Below, piece by piece: positions 24,175 through 32,728 of a stretch of 44,495 bases of DNA. The translations under genes were made by a program, and so were the position numbers. Under the pieces are notes generated by a model. The model was given only the letters and a program-made list of their open reading frames with translations. It was not told the DNA's origin and did not search any database. Position 1 is the stretch's first letter; every line of letters starts with the position of its first letter. This DNA comes from DAOTWY01 sp003696565 (GTDB taxonomy: Bacteria; Chloroflexota; Anaerolineae; Aggregatilineales; Phototrophicaceae), in contig DAOTWY010000024.1 of NCBI GenBank assembly GCA_034435635.1, positions 1-44,495 of the forward strand. Direction: 5' to 3'.

Positions 24175-25284
24175 TTATTGAATGTTGAGTCGTGTCCATG
24201 TGCCCGTTTGAGCTTCACCAGGGATAATCCGCACCACACCATAACCAGGAATCCCGATATAAAAAGTGGTGTTATTTTGTTCAAACTGCACGGTGAAGTT
24301 CACTGCTAAGTTAGCTGCACCCGTTCCCCAGCCAATGCCACTGGTGGCATCACACCATAACCCTTGTGTTCCAAGCGTGTTGTGATACGCCCAGTTAAAG
24401 ACATCTTGTGGATCAAATAACCCGGATGGTGCTGTGCCACATGGAATGCTGGTGATGGTCGATCCATCCCAGGCACTTTGATAGACCATAAACCGCCCGT
24501 TAAGCGCGTTTAAGCCATAGACTCGGTTTTGTGCGTTGAGTGTCAGGTTGAACATCAAGCCGCGCTCAAATAGTTGCAACTTACCGACAATGCTAGATGC
24601 TGGTCCAGCTGGGCAACCAGCCCCGGGTGGTGCATTAACCCCACCAAAGAACCACGGTGTTGGGCAGGTCACGGTGACTTGAATCGGGATAGATTGTGTG
24701 AGTTCCATGCCGCCTTTTTGAATTTTTAGACGATAAATGACTTGTGGTCCAATATTAGGTACGGTCACCTGCAACTGCCCGCTTGGGGTAATACTCCAAG
24801 TTTGGATGACACTTCCCTGAACGTTTAATTCCTCCATGATGGCGATGTCGGCAATTGCCTGCCAGCTCAATGTAATTGGCGTTCCCCCGTTAACGGCAGT
24901 GGCAGACGCGCTGAATGACAAGATTTGCGGACCGGCGGGCGTGTTTGTTGGCACTGGTGTGGCAGTTGCAACCGGTGTAAAGGTTAGGGTGTTGGTTGGC
25001 GTTAGTGATGGCGTGTTCGTTGCCGGGATTGGCGTATGGGTTGGTGTGTGACTTGGCGTTGAAGATAAAGTCGGTGTTGCAGTCAGGCTTGGTGTAAAGG
25101 TTAAGGTATTGGTTGGCGTTAGTGATGGCGTACGTGTTAGGGTTGGTGTTGCTGTGTTGGTAGGTGTGAAGGTAGGTGGTATAAAGCGCGTGGGCAGTTC
25201 TGCCACTTCCTCAGGATTGCTGCTGTCACAGGCGGCAAGTACAGGTAAAATAAGCAAGATAATTAGGATAATTTTGCGGAACAT
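24175..25284 (-). CDS. Lipoprotein with a Thr/Pro linker and a beta-rich C-terminal domain
   Basis: About 369 residues. A lipobox (V-L-A-A-C) ends the signal peptide, so the mature protein is lipid-anchored. The motif L-P-T-R-F-I-P-P-T comes soon after the cysteine, then a long Thr/Pro linker. The second half is beta-rich: an Ig-like module (about 125-215), then a C-terminal domain with cysteines. I chose the ATG at 25284 because GAGGTGG is just upstream; GTG at 25293 is the alternative. It starts back to back with a second lipoprotein, 12 bp away. Function unknown. Confidence 0.87.
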   Translation of the reverse strand: MFRKIILIILLILPVLAACDSSNPEEVAELPTRFIPPTFTPTNTATPTLTRTPSLTPTNTLTFTPSLTATPTLSSTPSHTPTHTPIPATNTPSLTPTNTLTFTPVATATPVPTNTPAGPQILSFSASATAVNGGTPITLSWQAIADIAIMEELNVQGSVIQTWSITPSGQLQVTVPNIGPQVIYRLKIQKGGMELTQSIPIQVTVTCPTPWFFGGVNAPPGAGCPAGPASSIVGKLQLFERGLMFNLTLNAQNRVYGLNALNGRFMVYQSAWDGSTITSIPCGTAPSGLFDPQDVFNWAYHNTLGTQGLWCDATSGIGWGTGAANLAVNFTVQFEQNNTTFYIGIPGYGVVRIIPGEAQTGTWTRLNIQ

Positions 25285-25296
25285 AAAAGCCACCTC

Positions 25297-26304
25297 ATGA
25301 TTCGTGTGATATTGCCTTTAATAATACTGCTAACTGCCACTGCCTGCCAAGCCGAACCGGAGTCCCAACCCTTACCTACCCGATTTGTTCCGCCTACAGG
25401 GATACCAACAACACCAACTTTAACGCCGAGTATTGTGCGATCACCAACACCTTCCGCCACGATTACGCCATCACCGACAATCACCCCGACGTTTTTTACA
25501 CAGACACCCCAACCAACCATGACACCAATTGTTATCCCGTCGTTAGTGCCCTCTCCCACTGTGCCAAGCGTCAATCGTCCTGCCCTACCACCGGCGTTTA
25601 TTTATGGCACATCAGTGCAAGGACGACAATTAACAGCCCGGCGATTTGGTGATGGAGAGTATTTAATTATGCTTGTTGGTGGTATTCATGGTGGGTATGA
25701 ATCCAACACCGTTAGCTTGATCAATGAACTAGTAGATTATTTTGAAGCAAACCCTGGGACAATTTTACCCAATATCATGCTTGTGCTGATCCCTGTAGCT
25801 AACCCGGATGGTGTGGCATTAGGGCGTACATCGCAAGGGCGTTTTAACGCAAATGGGGTGGATTTAAACCGGAATTGGGGGTGCGATTGGCAGCCTACGG
25901 CAGTTTTTCAAGATCAGCCAGTTAACCCAGGGGGGCAATCTTTTTCTGAGCCAGAGACGCAATTTTTAGCCGCATTAATTTATGATTTACAACCGTCTGT
26001 GGTGTTGTTTTATCATGCTGCTGCAAATGGTATCTATGGCGGTGATTGTGATGGCGATGGTACATCCAATGAGATGGTGCGTGTGTTGGGTAATGCCACG
26101 GGCTATAACTTTGGCACGGCGTTTAGCGATTACACGGTGAGCGGTACAGCTGCGAATTGGGTGGATGGGCTTGGTATTCCAGCGGCAGATGTGGAACTTG
26201 CCACTGCGGAGAATACCGATTTTGCTCGTAACCTGCGTGGTATCATTGCTTTACAATGCTGGTTATTAGGTGATGCGGCGATTGGGTTGGAAGTGTGTTT
26301 ATGA
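25297..26304 (+). CDS. M14-family zinc carboxypeptidase lipoprotein
   Basis: 335 residues. The lipobox is L-T-A-T-A-C with C17, followed by L-P-T-R-F-V-P-P-T and a Thr/Pro linker to about residue 95. The catalytic domain has H131 and a glutamate at 135 in H-G-G-Y-E, V-D-L-N-R-N-W at 188-194, the third zinc ligand H240 and the general-base glutamate, probably E300, in A-D-V-E-L. It looks like a surface carboxypeptidase acting on peptidoglycan peptides or extracellular proteins. The zinc site uses an H-x-x-x-E spacing rather than the common H-x-x-E. The start has no clear ribosome binding site. Confidence 0.9.
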   Translation: MIRVILPLIILLTATACQAEPESQPLPTRFVPPTGIPTTPTLTPSIVRSPTPSATITPSPTITPTFFTQTPQPTMTPIVIPSLVPSPTVPSVNRPALPPAFIYGTSVQGRQLTARRFGDGEYLIMLVGGIHGGYESNTVSLINELVDYFEANPGTILPNIMLVLIPVANPDGVALGRTSQGRFNANGVDLNRNWGCDWQPTAVFQDQPVNPGGQSFSEPETQFLAALIYDLQPSVVLFYHAAANGIYGGDCDGDGTSNEMVRVLGNATGYNFGTAFSDYTVSGTAANWVDGLGIPAADVELATAENTDFARNLRGIIALQCWLLGDAAIGLEVCL

Positions 26305-26973
26305 TTATTTGGGTAAACGCCGCCCATATTGCCCGATCAAATGCGCATGAACAGGATACAAGATCGCCGGCGCAGTAACCCATCCAATACATGGAATAAC
26401 TATTAACACCGCCGTGATGATATTGATCATGAGTGCCATCAGCATCCACTGGAGGGATATGCTCCAATCTGCCGCGACATCATCCCAAAGTAACCCCACC
26501 TGAAAAAACACACTAGTGGTGTCTCCTTTTGCATAGCGATTCATGCCTGCTGCTAGAAATGTCCAGCTTAATACGCTATGAATCAAGATAAATGGCAGCG
26601 AACAACACAACAAGGTTAGTAGGACACCGCCTTGCACAAAGCTATCGCTACCTGCCAAACTGGGTAAAAACCAAAAGCAGCACCCCAGCAGCATAACAGG
26701 CAGGTTATATACCAGGATAGCCACCAGCACACCAGACCCGCGTGCTAGTAAATCGCCATAGTTATCCCAACGGGGTAGCACAATTTTTTTGCCGTTACGC
26801 ACATTGTTGATAATCCCCAACATATAGCCTAATATCATGGCAAGTGGGATCAACCCTGCTAGCAACATTGGCATGAGTACAATGGAAGCAAATGCTAGAA
26901 TAACGATAATAATTAACTTGCTGACCCAATCCGGGTCATTAAAAATTGCGTTGAAGGCACGTCCAAGGCTCAT
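26305..26973 (-). CDS. DUF4013-type membrane protein
   Basis: About 222 residues, with several hydrophobic helices and the DUF4013 opening F-x-x-x-F-N-D-P-D-W-V-S-K-L, then P-x-x-L-A-G-L and I-L-G-Y-M-L-G-I-I-N-N-V. Its role in the membrane is not established. I used the ATG at 26973, which gives the family's usual N-terminus, though an in-frame GTG at 26988 would overlap the upstream gene. It lies directly after the TlpA-like gene and probably shares its transcript. Confidence 0.85.
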   Translation of the reverse strand: MSLGRAFNAIFNDPDWVSKLIIIVILAFASIVLMPMLLAGLIPLAMILGYMLGIINNVRNGKKIVLPRWDNYGDLLARGSGVLVAILVYNLPVMLLGCCFWFLPSLAGSDSFVQGGVLLTLLCCSLPFILIHSVLSWTFLAAGMNRYAKGDTTSVFFQVGLLWDDVAADWSISLQWMLMALMINIITAVLIVIPCIGWVTAPAILYPVHAHLIGQYGRRLPK

Positions 26974-26977
26974 GAGA

Positions 26978-27568
26978 TTACGACTCACTTTCTGCCAAAT
27001 AGCTGTAAAGCTGCTCTAAAGTGATTGTACCAATTTTTTGATAACGCACCTGACCAGTGGCATCAATAAAATAGGTCGTTGGGAAGCCTGTATAAGGATA
27101 TAACCGTGGCATGATGTAATCTGGGTCAAGTAAGATGGGGACGTTATGGACATCAATGCGGTCTAAAAACGCCTGAATCTCTGCCGGGCTTTCCCCCGCT
27201 TGGTTGACTGCTAAAATGACTGCGCCGTCGTCACCTTGTTCAGCGATGAACTGTTCAAACGCAGGGAACTCCTCTTCGCACGGTGGGCAGCCAGTCCACC
27301 AAAAATTGATAAACACAGGTCGCCCTGCAAAATCAGATAGACGCACAGTTTCCCCGCTGAGTGATGATAGTTCAAAATCATCCGCGATCCAATCTCGTAA
27401 TGGACGCGAAGCTGGAAGTGGATTATTTAAGCTGGTATTTGGGGTAGGCAGGGGGGATGTTCGTGTTTCATTCATCAGCATCACTCCGGCGGTGATGAAG
27501 CCGAGTGCGCCACTAATCAGGAAGATCACCAAAATAGGCGAAAGTCCGCCACGTGGGGTTTCTTGCAT
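26978..27568 (-). CDS. Membrane-anchored TlpA/ResA-like thioredoxin
   Basis: 196 residues. An N-terminal membrane helix (about 11-33) anchors it, followed by a Thr/Pro/Asn-rich linker. The thioredoxin domain has the active site W-T-G-C-P-P-C with C94 and C97 and a G-F-P-T-T-Y-F cis-proline region. It should reduce disulfides outside the membrane, for example in cytochrome c maturation; no cytochrome genes are adjacent. It is the first gene of the pair with the DUF4013 protein. Confidence 0.93.
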   Translation of the reverse strand: MQETPRGGLSPILVIFLISGALGFITAGVMLMNETRTSPLPTPNTSLNNPLPASRPLRDWIADDFELSSLSGETVRLSDFAGRPVFINFWWTGCPPCEEEFPAFEQFIAEQGDDGAVILAVNQAGESPAEIQAFLDRIDVHNVPILLDPDYIMPRLYPYTGFPTTYFIDATGQVRYQKIGTITLEQLYSYLAESES

Positions 27569-27604
27569 AGGGTTTTTTCCTCACTTTCCCCTTTATTATA
27601 AACA

Positions 27605-27635
27605 AAATCCCCCACCGATTTAAGGCAGGGGATTT
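27605..27635 (-). terminator. Hairpin after the 51-residue gene
   Basis: AAATCCCC and GGGGATTT form an 8-bp stem around a 15-nt loop, 6 nt past the small gene's stop. On the minus strand a TTTTGTTT tract follows. Confidence 0.65.
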
Positions 27636-27641
27636 CAGGAA

Positions 27642-27797
27642 TTAGTGTTGTTCATCAGAACTGTCTTCCTGTGTGTAGTCGTAATTTTGCCAGGCGAGTT
27701 TGCTCTTGATGAGTTTTTCTAGTGGCTCTTGTACAACATCATCATCTTGATGCTGTGCTTCACTTTCTTTGATGATTCGATTGAGTAACCAGAACAT
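27642..27797 (-). CDS. Small acidic protein of 51 residues
   Basis: A short open frame of 51 residues with an AGGAGG ribosome site 6 nt before its ATG and a hairpin just past its stop. These make it a convincing small gene. It starts MFWLLNRIIK and is otherwise acidic and charged (D-D-D run, E-D-S-S-D-E near the end). No cysteines or membrane segment. Function unknown. It sits between a LysR gene, divergent, and the TlpA-like gene on the same strand 73 bp downstream. Confidence 0.75.
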   Translation of the reverse strand: MFWLLNRIIKESEAQHQDDDVVQEPLEKLIKSKLAWQNYDYTQEDSSDEQH

Positions 27798-27988
27798 TGA
27801 AACCTCCTGTGTTAAATTCTGATTAAGTTATTACTTGCCCAATTTATTCAGGTTATAATGGGTCACAAGTTATCATGATCGTTTTTTGTCGTTTTTAAAT
27901 ATCCAGAAGAAATTGGTTATTCTTATAATAAGATGATAAACTTCATAGTACAATACAATATGATCTATAAGAGTTATAGAAATTTTCT

Positions 27989-28906
27989 ATGGAATTAGGA
28001 CAACTTGAGGCATTTGAACGGACGGCACGTGAAGGAAGTTTTACACGGGCGGCAGAAGAATTAGGATTGACGCAACCGTCTGTCAGTGCGCGGATTGCGG
28101 CATTAGAGCGTGAATTAGGTGGAGAATTATTTGAGCGTGGTGGGCGGCGGTTACGCTTAACAGCATTGGGCGAAGCGTTTTTGCCATATGTAGAGCGTAC
28201 ACTTGCCTTGCTGGCAGATGGTGTTCAATCTGTTAAGAGTCATATCGCCGGGCAGCTGGGGCAGGTTGCTATTGCATCGTTGGATACCACCGCACTTTAT
28301 ATGTTGCCAGAGCCAATGAAACGCTTCCGCACGGAATATCCCTCGGTAGATTTTACGATTAAGTTGCGGATGAATCATCAGATTATTGATGCGCTGTATG
28401 ACGGCGATGTGACTCTGGGGTTAATGGGCGCGCCACTTTGGGATAAAAATATCAAAATCTATGCGCATTTTCAGGAACCGGTTCGCGCCATTGCGGCAGC
28501 GCACCACCCCTTGGCAGAACTACAGCGTCAACAGGGATATATCGATTTGGAAAATTTGTATGAGCATACAATCTACCGTGTGACGTTAAATCCGCGTATT
28601 ACAGCGATGGTGGAAGGGATCGCTGAGCAAGCACGTAAAGGTAGCGGTGGTGCATTGGTTTATGTGCCAAGTATCATGACGCGCCATCTGTTATATCAAG
28701 GGTCAGGTGTGGCGATTTTGCCTGAGCAGTTTTTGATGCAATCTGTTCGTGAAGGCGTTTTAACTTATTTGACTGTGCGTGATATGCCGATGCTATATAA
28801 TGAAACGCTACTTGTTGGGCTGCGTGGACGCGAGTTGAATCAACCAAGCCAGGCGTTTGTGCAAATGCTCCGCGCACAGTGGAGAGACTTATTGGTGCGC
28901 GGATAA
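27989..28906 (+). CDS. LysR-family transcriptional regulator
   Basis: 305 residues, standard LysR length. The N-terminal winged helix-turn-helix (about 3-62) has A-A-E-E-L-G-L-T-Q-P-S-V-S-A-R-I-A-A-L-E. The substrate-binding domain (about 90-300) follows, with a G-L-M-G-A-P segment in the inducer pocket. The regulated genes are not obvious. The small gene on the minus strand is divergent from it, which is a common LysR arrangement, so that gene is a candidate target. Confidence 0.94.
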   Translation: MELGQLEAFERTAREGSFTRAAEELGLTQPSVSARIAALERELGGELFERGGRRLRLTALGEAFLPYVERTLALLADGVQSVKSHIAGQLGQVAIASLDTTALYMLPEPMKRFRTEYPSVDFTIKLRMNHQIIDALYDGDVTLGLMGAPLWDKNIKIYAHFQEPVRAIAAAHHPLAELQRQQGYIDLENLYEHTIYRVTLNPRITAMVEGIAEQARKGSGGALVYVPSIMTRHLLYQGSGVAILPEQFLMQSVREGVLTYLTVRDMPMLYNETLLVGLRGRELNQPSQAFVQMLRAQWRDLLVRG

Positions 28907-29872
28907 TTAGTTGGTTAATAAAGTAGCTTGTAGTTTTTGTTGTGTTGCTTCATCAATGCCGACGTAATCACGTAGGTAGGATAGCATCCCACCATATTGC
29001 TGTTCCAAATAATCATAGGCATGGAGCAACAACGCAACAGGTGCGCTAAAAACAACCTTAATTGATTCAAAATCAATGCCATTGGCTTCAACACGCCCAC
29101 GCATCCAATCCAGAAAGGGCTGAACATAGCCATTAGATAAATCGTAATCCTGGATGATGGTTTCTTTTGGGATACCCAACAACGTGAGTAACATGGCTGC
29201 TAAAAGCCCAGTGCGATCTTTACCAGCTGTACAGTGAAACGCCAGAGGTAAGTTTTTGGGTTGGGTCATTTGTTTTAGTGCTGTGGCAAACACCTGCGGG
29301 AATTGATCCAAAATCCGCTCATAGGAGCCGAACATCATGGTTTCATCCATTCCTTGGGTGTCTTTGGCAAGCAGTCGTTCACGAATAACCCGCCCATTGA
29401 CAAGATCATCATGAATTGGAAGATGCAACCGTTCTGTGTTTAACCTGCCGGGGCGTTCTATCGCTTCATGCTCACCGCGTAGATCACACATAAGCTTAAA
29501 GCCGATACTATCCATATATTGGATGTCATCATCTGTTAAACGGTCTTGGGCATCTCCCCGGAAGATTTTGCCCCATTTTATATATTGCCCGGTGGTGGTT
29601 TGGTATCCACCTAAATCACGAAAATTGAGCGAGCCTTGCAGGGGCAAGCGACGTGTACCAACAACAACATCTGCTTGCCCTTGCTGGCGGATCATGAAAT
29701 AAAATCGCTTGAGACGGTCTGGGCTAGGGATGGTGATCGTATGAGTTTGGGCAGCGATGGCGATGCGTTCAGCAAAATGCTCCGGTGTTTGGCTGATGAA
29801 AATTTCAGCGTGTTTAAAGTTGCCAGTCAGTGTATAAAGCCCAGCATCGTCCCGTGTTAATGTAATATCCAT
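28907..29872 (-). CDS. Tyrosine-protein phosphatase of the dual-specificity-like bacterial type
   Basis: 321 residues. The N-terminal part (1-75) is a beta-rich domain seen in some of these proteins. The phosphatase part starts with N-F-R-D-L-G-G-Y at 83-90, and the catalytic loop is H-C-T-A-G-K-D-R-T-G (C214, R220). It should dephosphorylate tyrosine-phosphorylated protein or a phospholipid. It shares one base with the membrane gene before it (TAATG), so the two are coupled. Confidence 0.92.
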   Translation of the reverse strand: MDITLTRDDAGLYTLTGNFKHAEIFISQTPEHFAERIAIAAQTHTITIPSPDRLKRFYFMIRQQGQADVVVGTRRLPLQGSLNFRDLGGYQTTTGQYIKWGKIFRGDAQDRLTDDDIQYMDSIGFKLMCDLRGEHEAIERPGRLNTERLHLPIHDDLVNGRVIRERLLAKDTQGMDETMMFGSYERILDQFPQVFATALKQMTQPKNLPLAFHCTAGKDRTGLLAAMLLTLLGIPKETIIQDYDLSNGYVQPFLDWMRGRVEANGIDFESIKVVFSAPVALLLHAYDYLEQQYGGMLSYLRDYVGIDEATQQKLQATLLTN

Positions 29873-30345
29873 TAGCTGATAATAAACTCCATTGAGGTGG
29901 ATGGTTCTTGAGTTTCTTCAGCAGTGGGGGTATCGTCTGTGGGCGGGTTTACTTCCATTGTCCAACCTTGTGGCAACCGTGCTACACCGATAAAAACCAG
30001 AACGAGCACAAGGGCAATACTGGCGATGATTCCTTGATAGCGTATGTTATCCGCCCGTTTTTTAAGTGGGACATAAGCATGGGCAACTGCCAGCGCAATT
30101 GTCATAATGCCGGCGTGTTCCCAGCGATACCCTAGATCAAAACCACCGAGTACCAAAAATAACAAAATGCCGAGAATCCACTGTAACCCAACAAAGCCCG
30201 CCCAAACGGAGACAAGTGTTTGGGTTCGCTTATCAAATGCTTTACGGGTTGCTAAACCATACGTTAACCAAATAAGGGCAATAACGGTCAGTAATACAAC
30301 AATCCACCGCACGCCGGAATGGGCATAAAAGAGCATATTTTCCAT
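29872..30345 (-). CDS. Four-helix membrane protein of unknown function
   Basis: 157 residues, with four predicted membrane helices, an early A-H-S-G-V-R-W motif and conserved histidines near helix ends (A-H-S, E-H-A and A-H-A-Y), which could bind haem as in small b-type cytochromes; that is inference. A hydrophilic Thr/Glu-rich tail follows. I chose the ATG at 30345 because AGGAG lies 7 nt before it. The stop overlaps the phosphatase start by one base. Confidence 0.82.
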   Translation of the reverse strand: MENMLFYAHSGVRWIVVLLTVIALIWLTYGLATRKAFDKRTQTLVSVWAGFVGLQWILGILLFLVLGGFDLGYRWEHAGIMTIALAVAHAYVPLKKRADNIRYQGIIASIALVLVLVFIGVARLPQGWTMEVNPPTDDTPTAEETQEPSTSMEFIIS

Positions 30346-30464
30346 CTTTGTACTCCTAGTCATTTCATCAACATAACCTAAATTCTATCGCAAGGTATGC
30401 ATCGCTCATAGTCCAATCTTGTGTTATACTAATTTGTACACTTGTTCGATTTTGAGGGAGGTTT

Positions 30465-31844
30465 ATGGCTAAATCACGCACGCAATATGTTTGTACCAAC
30501 TGCGGCAAACGGTCACCAGGCTTTTTAGGACGCTGCCCACAATGTGGTGAGTTCAATACCATGCAAGAGGAAGTGTTAGAAGCCAGTAAATCCGCACCAG
30601 TCAAACAAAATCGTCAACCGGCTGGAACACTCCGCGCAGAGCCACAACGCTTGCATGAAGTTCAGGCGCAGGTTGAAGATCGTTATCGTGTACCGGTAGA
30701 AGAATTTAACCGAGTTATGGGGGGCGGCGTTGTTCCAGGCAGTATCTCATTGATTGGAGGCGATCCTGGGATCGGTAAATCGACTCTGTTATTAGAAGTC
30801 TCTGCATTATTAGCGAACTCATTAGGGCATGTTTTATACGTTTCTGGTGAAGAATCCGCCCATCAAATTAAAATGCGGGCAGACCGACTGAACCTCAATG
30901 CACCAGATTTATTTCTACTGACGGAAACAAACCTAAGTAATATTTTTGAACAGGTGCAACGCATTGATCCGGCAGTGTTGATTATCGATTCAATTCAGAC
31001 GGTATATGCCGATGATCTGGATTCATCGCCTGGATTGGTTTCTCAGGTACGGGAGTGTGCTAGCCGATTACAGGCGTTGGCAAAATCAAGCGGGATCAGC
31101 GTGTTTTTGATTGGGCATGTCACCAAGGAGGGGAATATCGCCGGTCCACGTGTTTTAGAGCATATTGTGGACACGGTGTTATATCTGGAAGGTGATCCAT
31201 TCCAGACGTTTCGCTTGTTGCGGAGTGTTAAAAATCGCTTTGGGGCTACCAGTGAAGTGGGTGTATTTGAGATGCAAGGGGCGGGGATGGTGGAGGTACC
31301 AAATCCGTCTGAGGCATTTTTAGCGGAGCGTGTTGTCAACGCGCCAGGGGCGGCGATTGCCGTCACGATGGAAGGCACACGCCCGTTATTGGTAGAAGTA
31401 CAAGCACTCACCAGCCCCACGAGTTTCGGCAATCCCCGCCGTACCCCCAATGGTGTGGATATGAACCGTCTGCTTTTGGTCAGTGCGGTATTAAGCAAGC
31501 GTGTGGGTTTGCGTTTGCATGAGCAAGACATCTTTGTGAACGTCATAGGTGGTTTGAAAATTGACGAACCAGCTTCTGACCTGGCAATGGCGATGGCGAT
31601 GGCATCTAGCTATTTTGATGTGCCTATTCCGGCTGATTTGGCAATTATGGGAGAAGTTGGTTTAAGCGGTGAAATTCGTGCCGTGAGTCAAATTGCCATG
31701 CGGTTGAATGAAGCCTCTAAAATTGGCTTTAAGCGGGCGTTGATCCCGCGGATGCGGCGTAAAATTGACCAGATTCCTAAGGGGTTGGAACTGCTGCCTG
31801 TTCGGAACATTGTAGAAGCGTTGCAGGTAGCTGTGCCTAGGTAA
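30465..31844 (+). CDS. radA: DNA repair protein RadA
   Basis: 459 residues, full length. An N-terminal C4 zinc finger (C10, C13, C24, C27), a RecA-like ATPase with Walker A G-G-D-P-G-I-G-K-S-T at 98-107 and the RadA-specific K-N-R-F-G at 256-260, then a Lon-like C-terminal domain. It promotes branch migration in recombinational repair. It stands alone, preceded by GGGAGG. Confidence 0.97.
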   Translation: MAKSRTQYVCTNCGKRSPGFLGRCPQCGEFNTMQEEVLEASKSAPVKQNRQPAGTLRAEPQRLHEVQAQVEDRYRVPVEEFNRVMGGGVVPGSISLIGGDPGIGKSTLLLEVSALLANSLGHVLYVSGEESAHQIKMRADRLNLNAPDLFLLTETNLSNIFEQVQRIDPAVLIIDSIQTVYADDLDSSPGLVSQVRECASRLQALAKSSGISVFLIGHVTKEGNIAGPRVLEHIVDTVLYLEGDPFQTFRLLRSVKNRFGATSEVGVFEMQGAGMVEVPNPSEAFLAERVVNAPGAAIAVTMEGTRPLLVEVQALTSPTSFGNPRRTPNGVDMNRLLLVSAVLSKRVGLRLHEQDIFVNVIGGLKIDEPASDLAMAMAMASSYFDVPIPADLAIMGEVGLSGEIRAVSQIAMRLNEASKIGFKRALIPRMRRKIDQIPKGLELLPVRNIVEALQVAVPR

Positions 31845-31903
31845 CTTGTTACAATCTAGAAACATCCCTATAATGAGATAGATATCTATTCAGGTTACAA
31901 GTC

Positions 31904-32500
31904 ATGGCAGACTATCTTAAGGCAGTGGATTACGCGCTAAAGCGATTAGAGAACGATGTCCCCCAAAAATTGACTTACCATAGTATTGCTCATACACGTG
32001 ATGATGTCGTCGTGGCGTGCCAACTTTATGCGGATCGTATCAACCTACCGGACTCTGATCGCCTGTTATTGCTAACAGCTGCTTGGTATCATGACCTTGG
32101 ATTTATCCACCAGGTCAAAGATCATGAAGAAATTAGCGTAGAAATCGCCCGTGCCAATCTACCCCTTTTTGGTTACACACCATATCAGATCAACATTGTT
32201 TCAGACCTCATTATGGCGACGAAAATGCCACAGCAGCCACACACAGATTTAGAAAAATTGTTAGCTGATGCGGATATGGACTCGTTAGGGCGCGAGGATT
32301 TCTTTGATGTTTGTGTGCGGTTGCGTGATGAAATACAGCACTATGGCATGATCTTTAGTGAATTTGAATGGTGGGATTTTGAGTTAAAGTTCTTGTTAAA
32401 TCACACCTATTTTACACAGGTTGCTGCAGAACTGCGTAATGCACAAAAGCAAAAAAACTTAGCAGAACTCCGCCGCCGTGTGCAGCTTTATGCCAGTTAA
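31904..32500 (+). CDS. HD-domain metal-dependent phosphohydrolase
   Basis: 198 residues. The HD-type pattern is H30 or H26, the W-Y-H-D pair (H63/D64), H74 in K-D-H-E-E, and D-A-D-M-D in the second half. Members hydrolyse nucleotide or other phosphate esters; the substrate is unknown. It lies 59 bp downstream of radA on the same strand. Confidence 0.88.
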   Translation: MADYLKAVDYALKRLENDVPQKLTYHSIAHTRDDVVVACQLYADRINLPDSDRLLLLTAAWYHDLGFIHQVKDHEEISVEIARANLPLFGYTPYQINIVSDLIMATKMPQQPHTDLEKLLADADMDSLGREDFFDVCVRLRDEIQHYGMIFSEFEWWDFELKFLLNHTYFTQVAAELRNAQKQKNLAELRRRVQLYAS

Positions 32501-32728
32501 AACCACTCAACACACTTTCAAAAATCAGGTGTAAAAAGTATTGATGAGTAATTTAAGAAATTAACCGCACCACCACAGCGTGCGAGATTTATCCCCACCG
32601 GCTAGGCTTTGGGGTGATGATGAATGCGCTGCCCCATATAACCCAATGTTTGCCCTACGCTACTCTATATCTCCCTCAATAATTTGTGATAGACTCAACG
32701 CGGATATGTAAACTGTGGAGATTTTTCT
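32501..32728. other. Intergenic region of about 230 bp before the permease operon
   Basis: It carries some GC-rich inverted segments (ATCCCCA and TGGGG about 12 nt apart near 32592-32615) but no riboswitch class that I recognise. The promoter of the permease operon presumably lies in the last 60 bp (a TGTGATAGACT-like -10). The permease ribosome site GGAG is 9 nt before its start. Confidence 0.35.

Noticed and set aside
32501..32728. Riboswitch or small gene before the permease
   Set aside because: I recognise no riboswitch consensus. The only short frame (about 21 residues near 32620) lacks a well spaced ribosome site.
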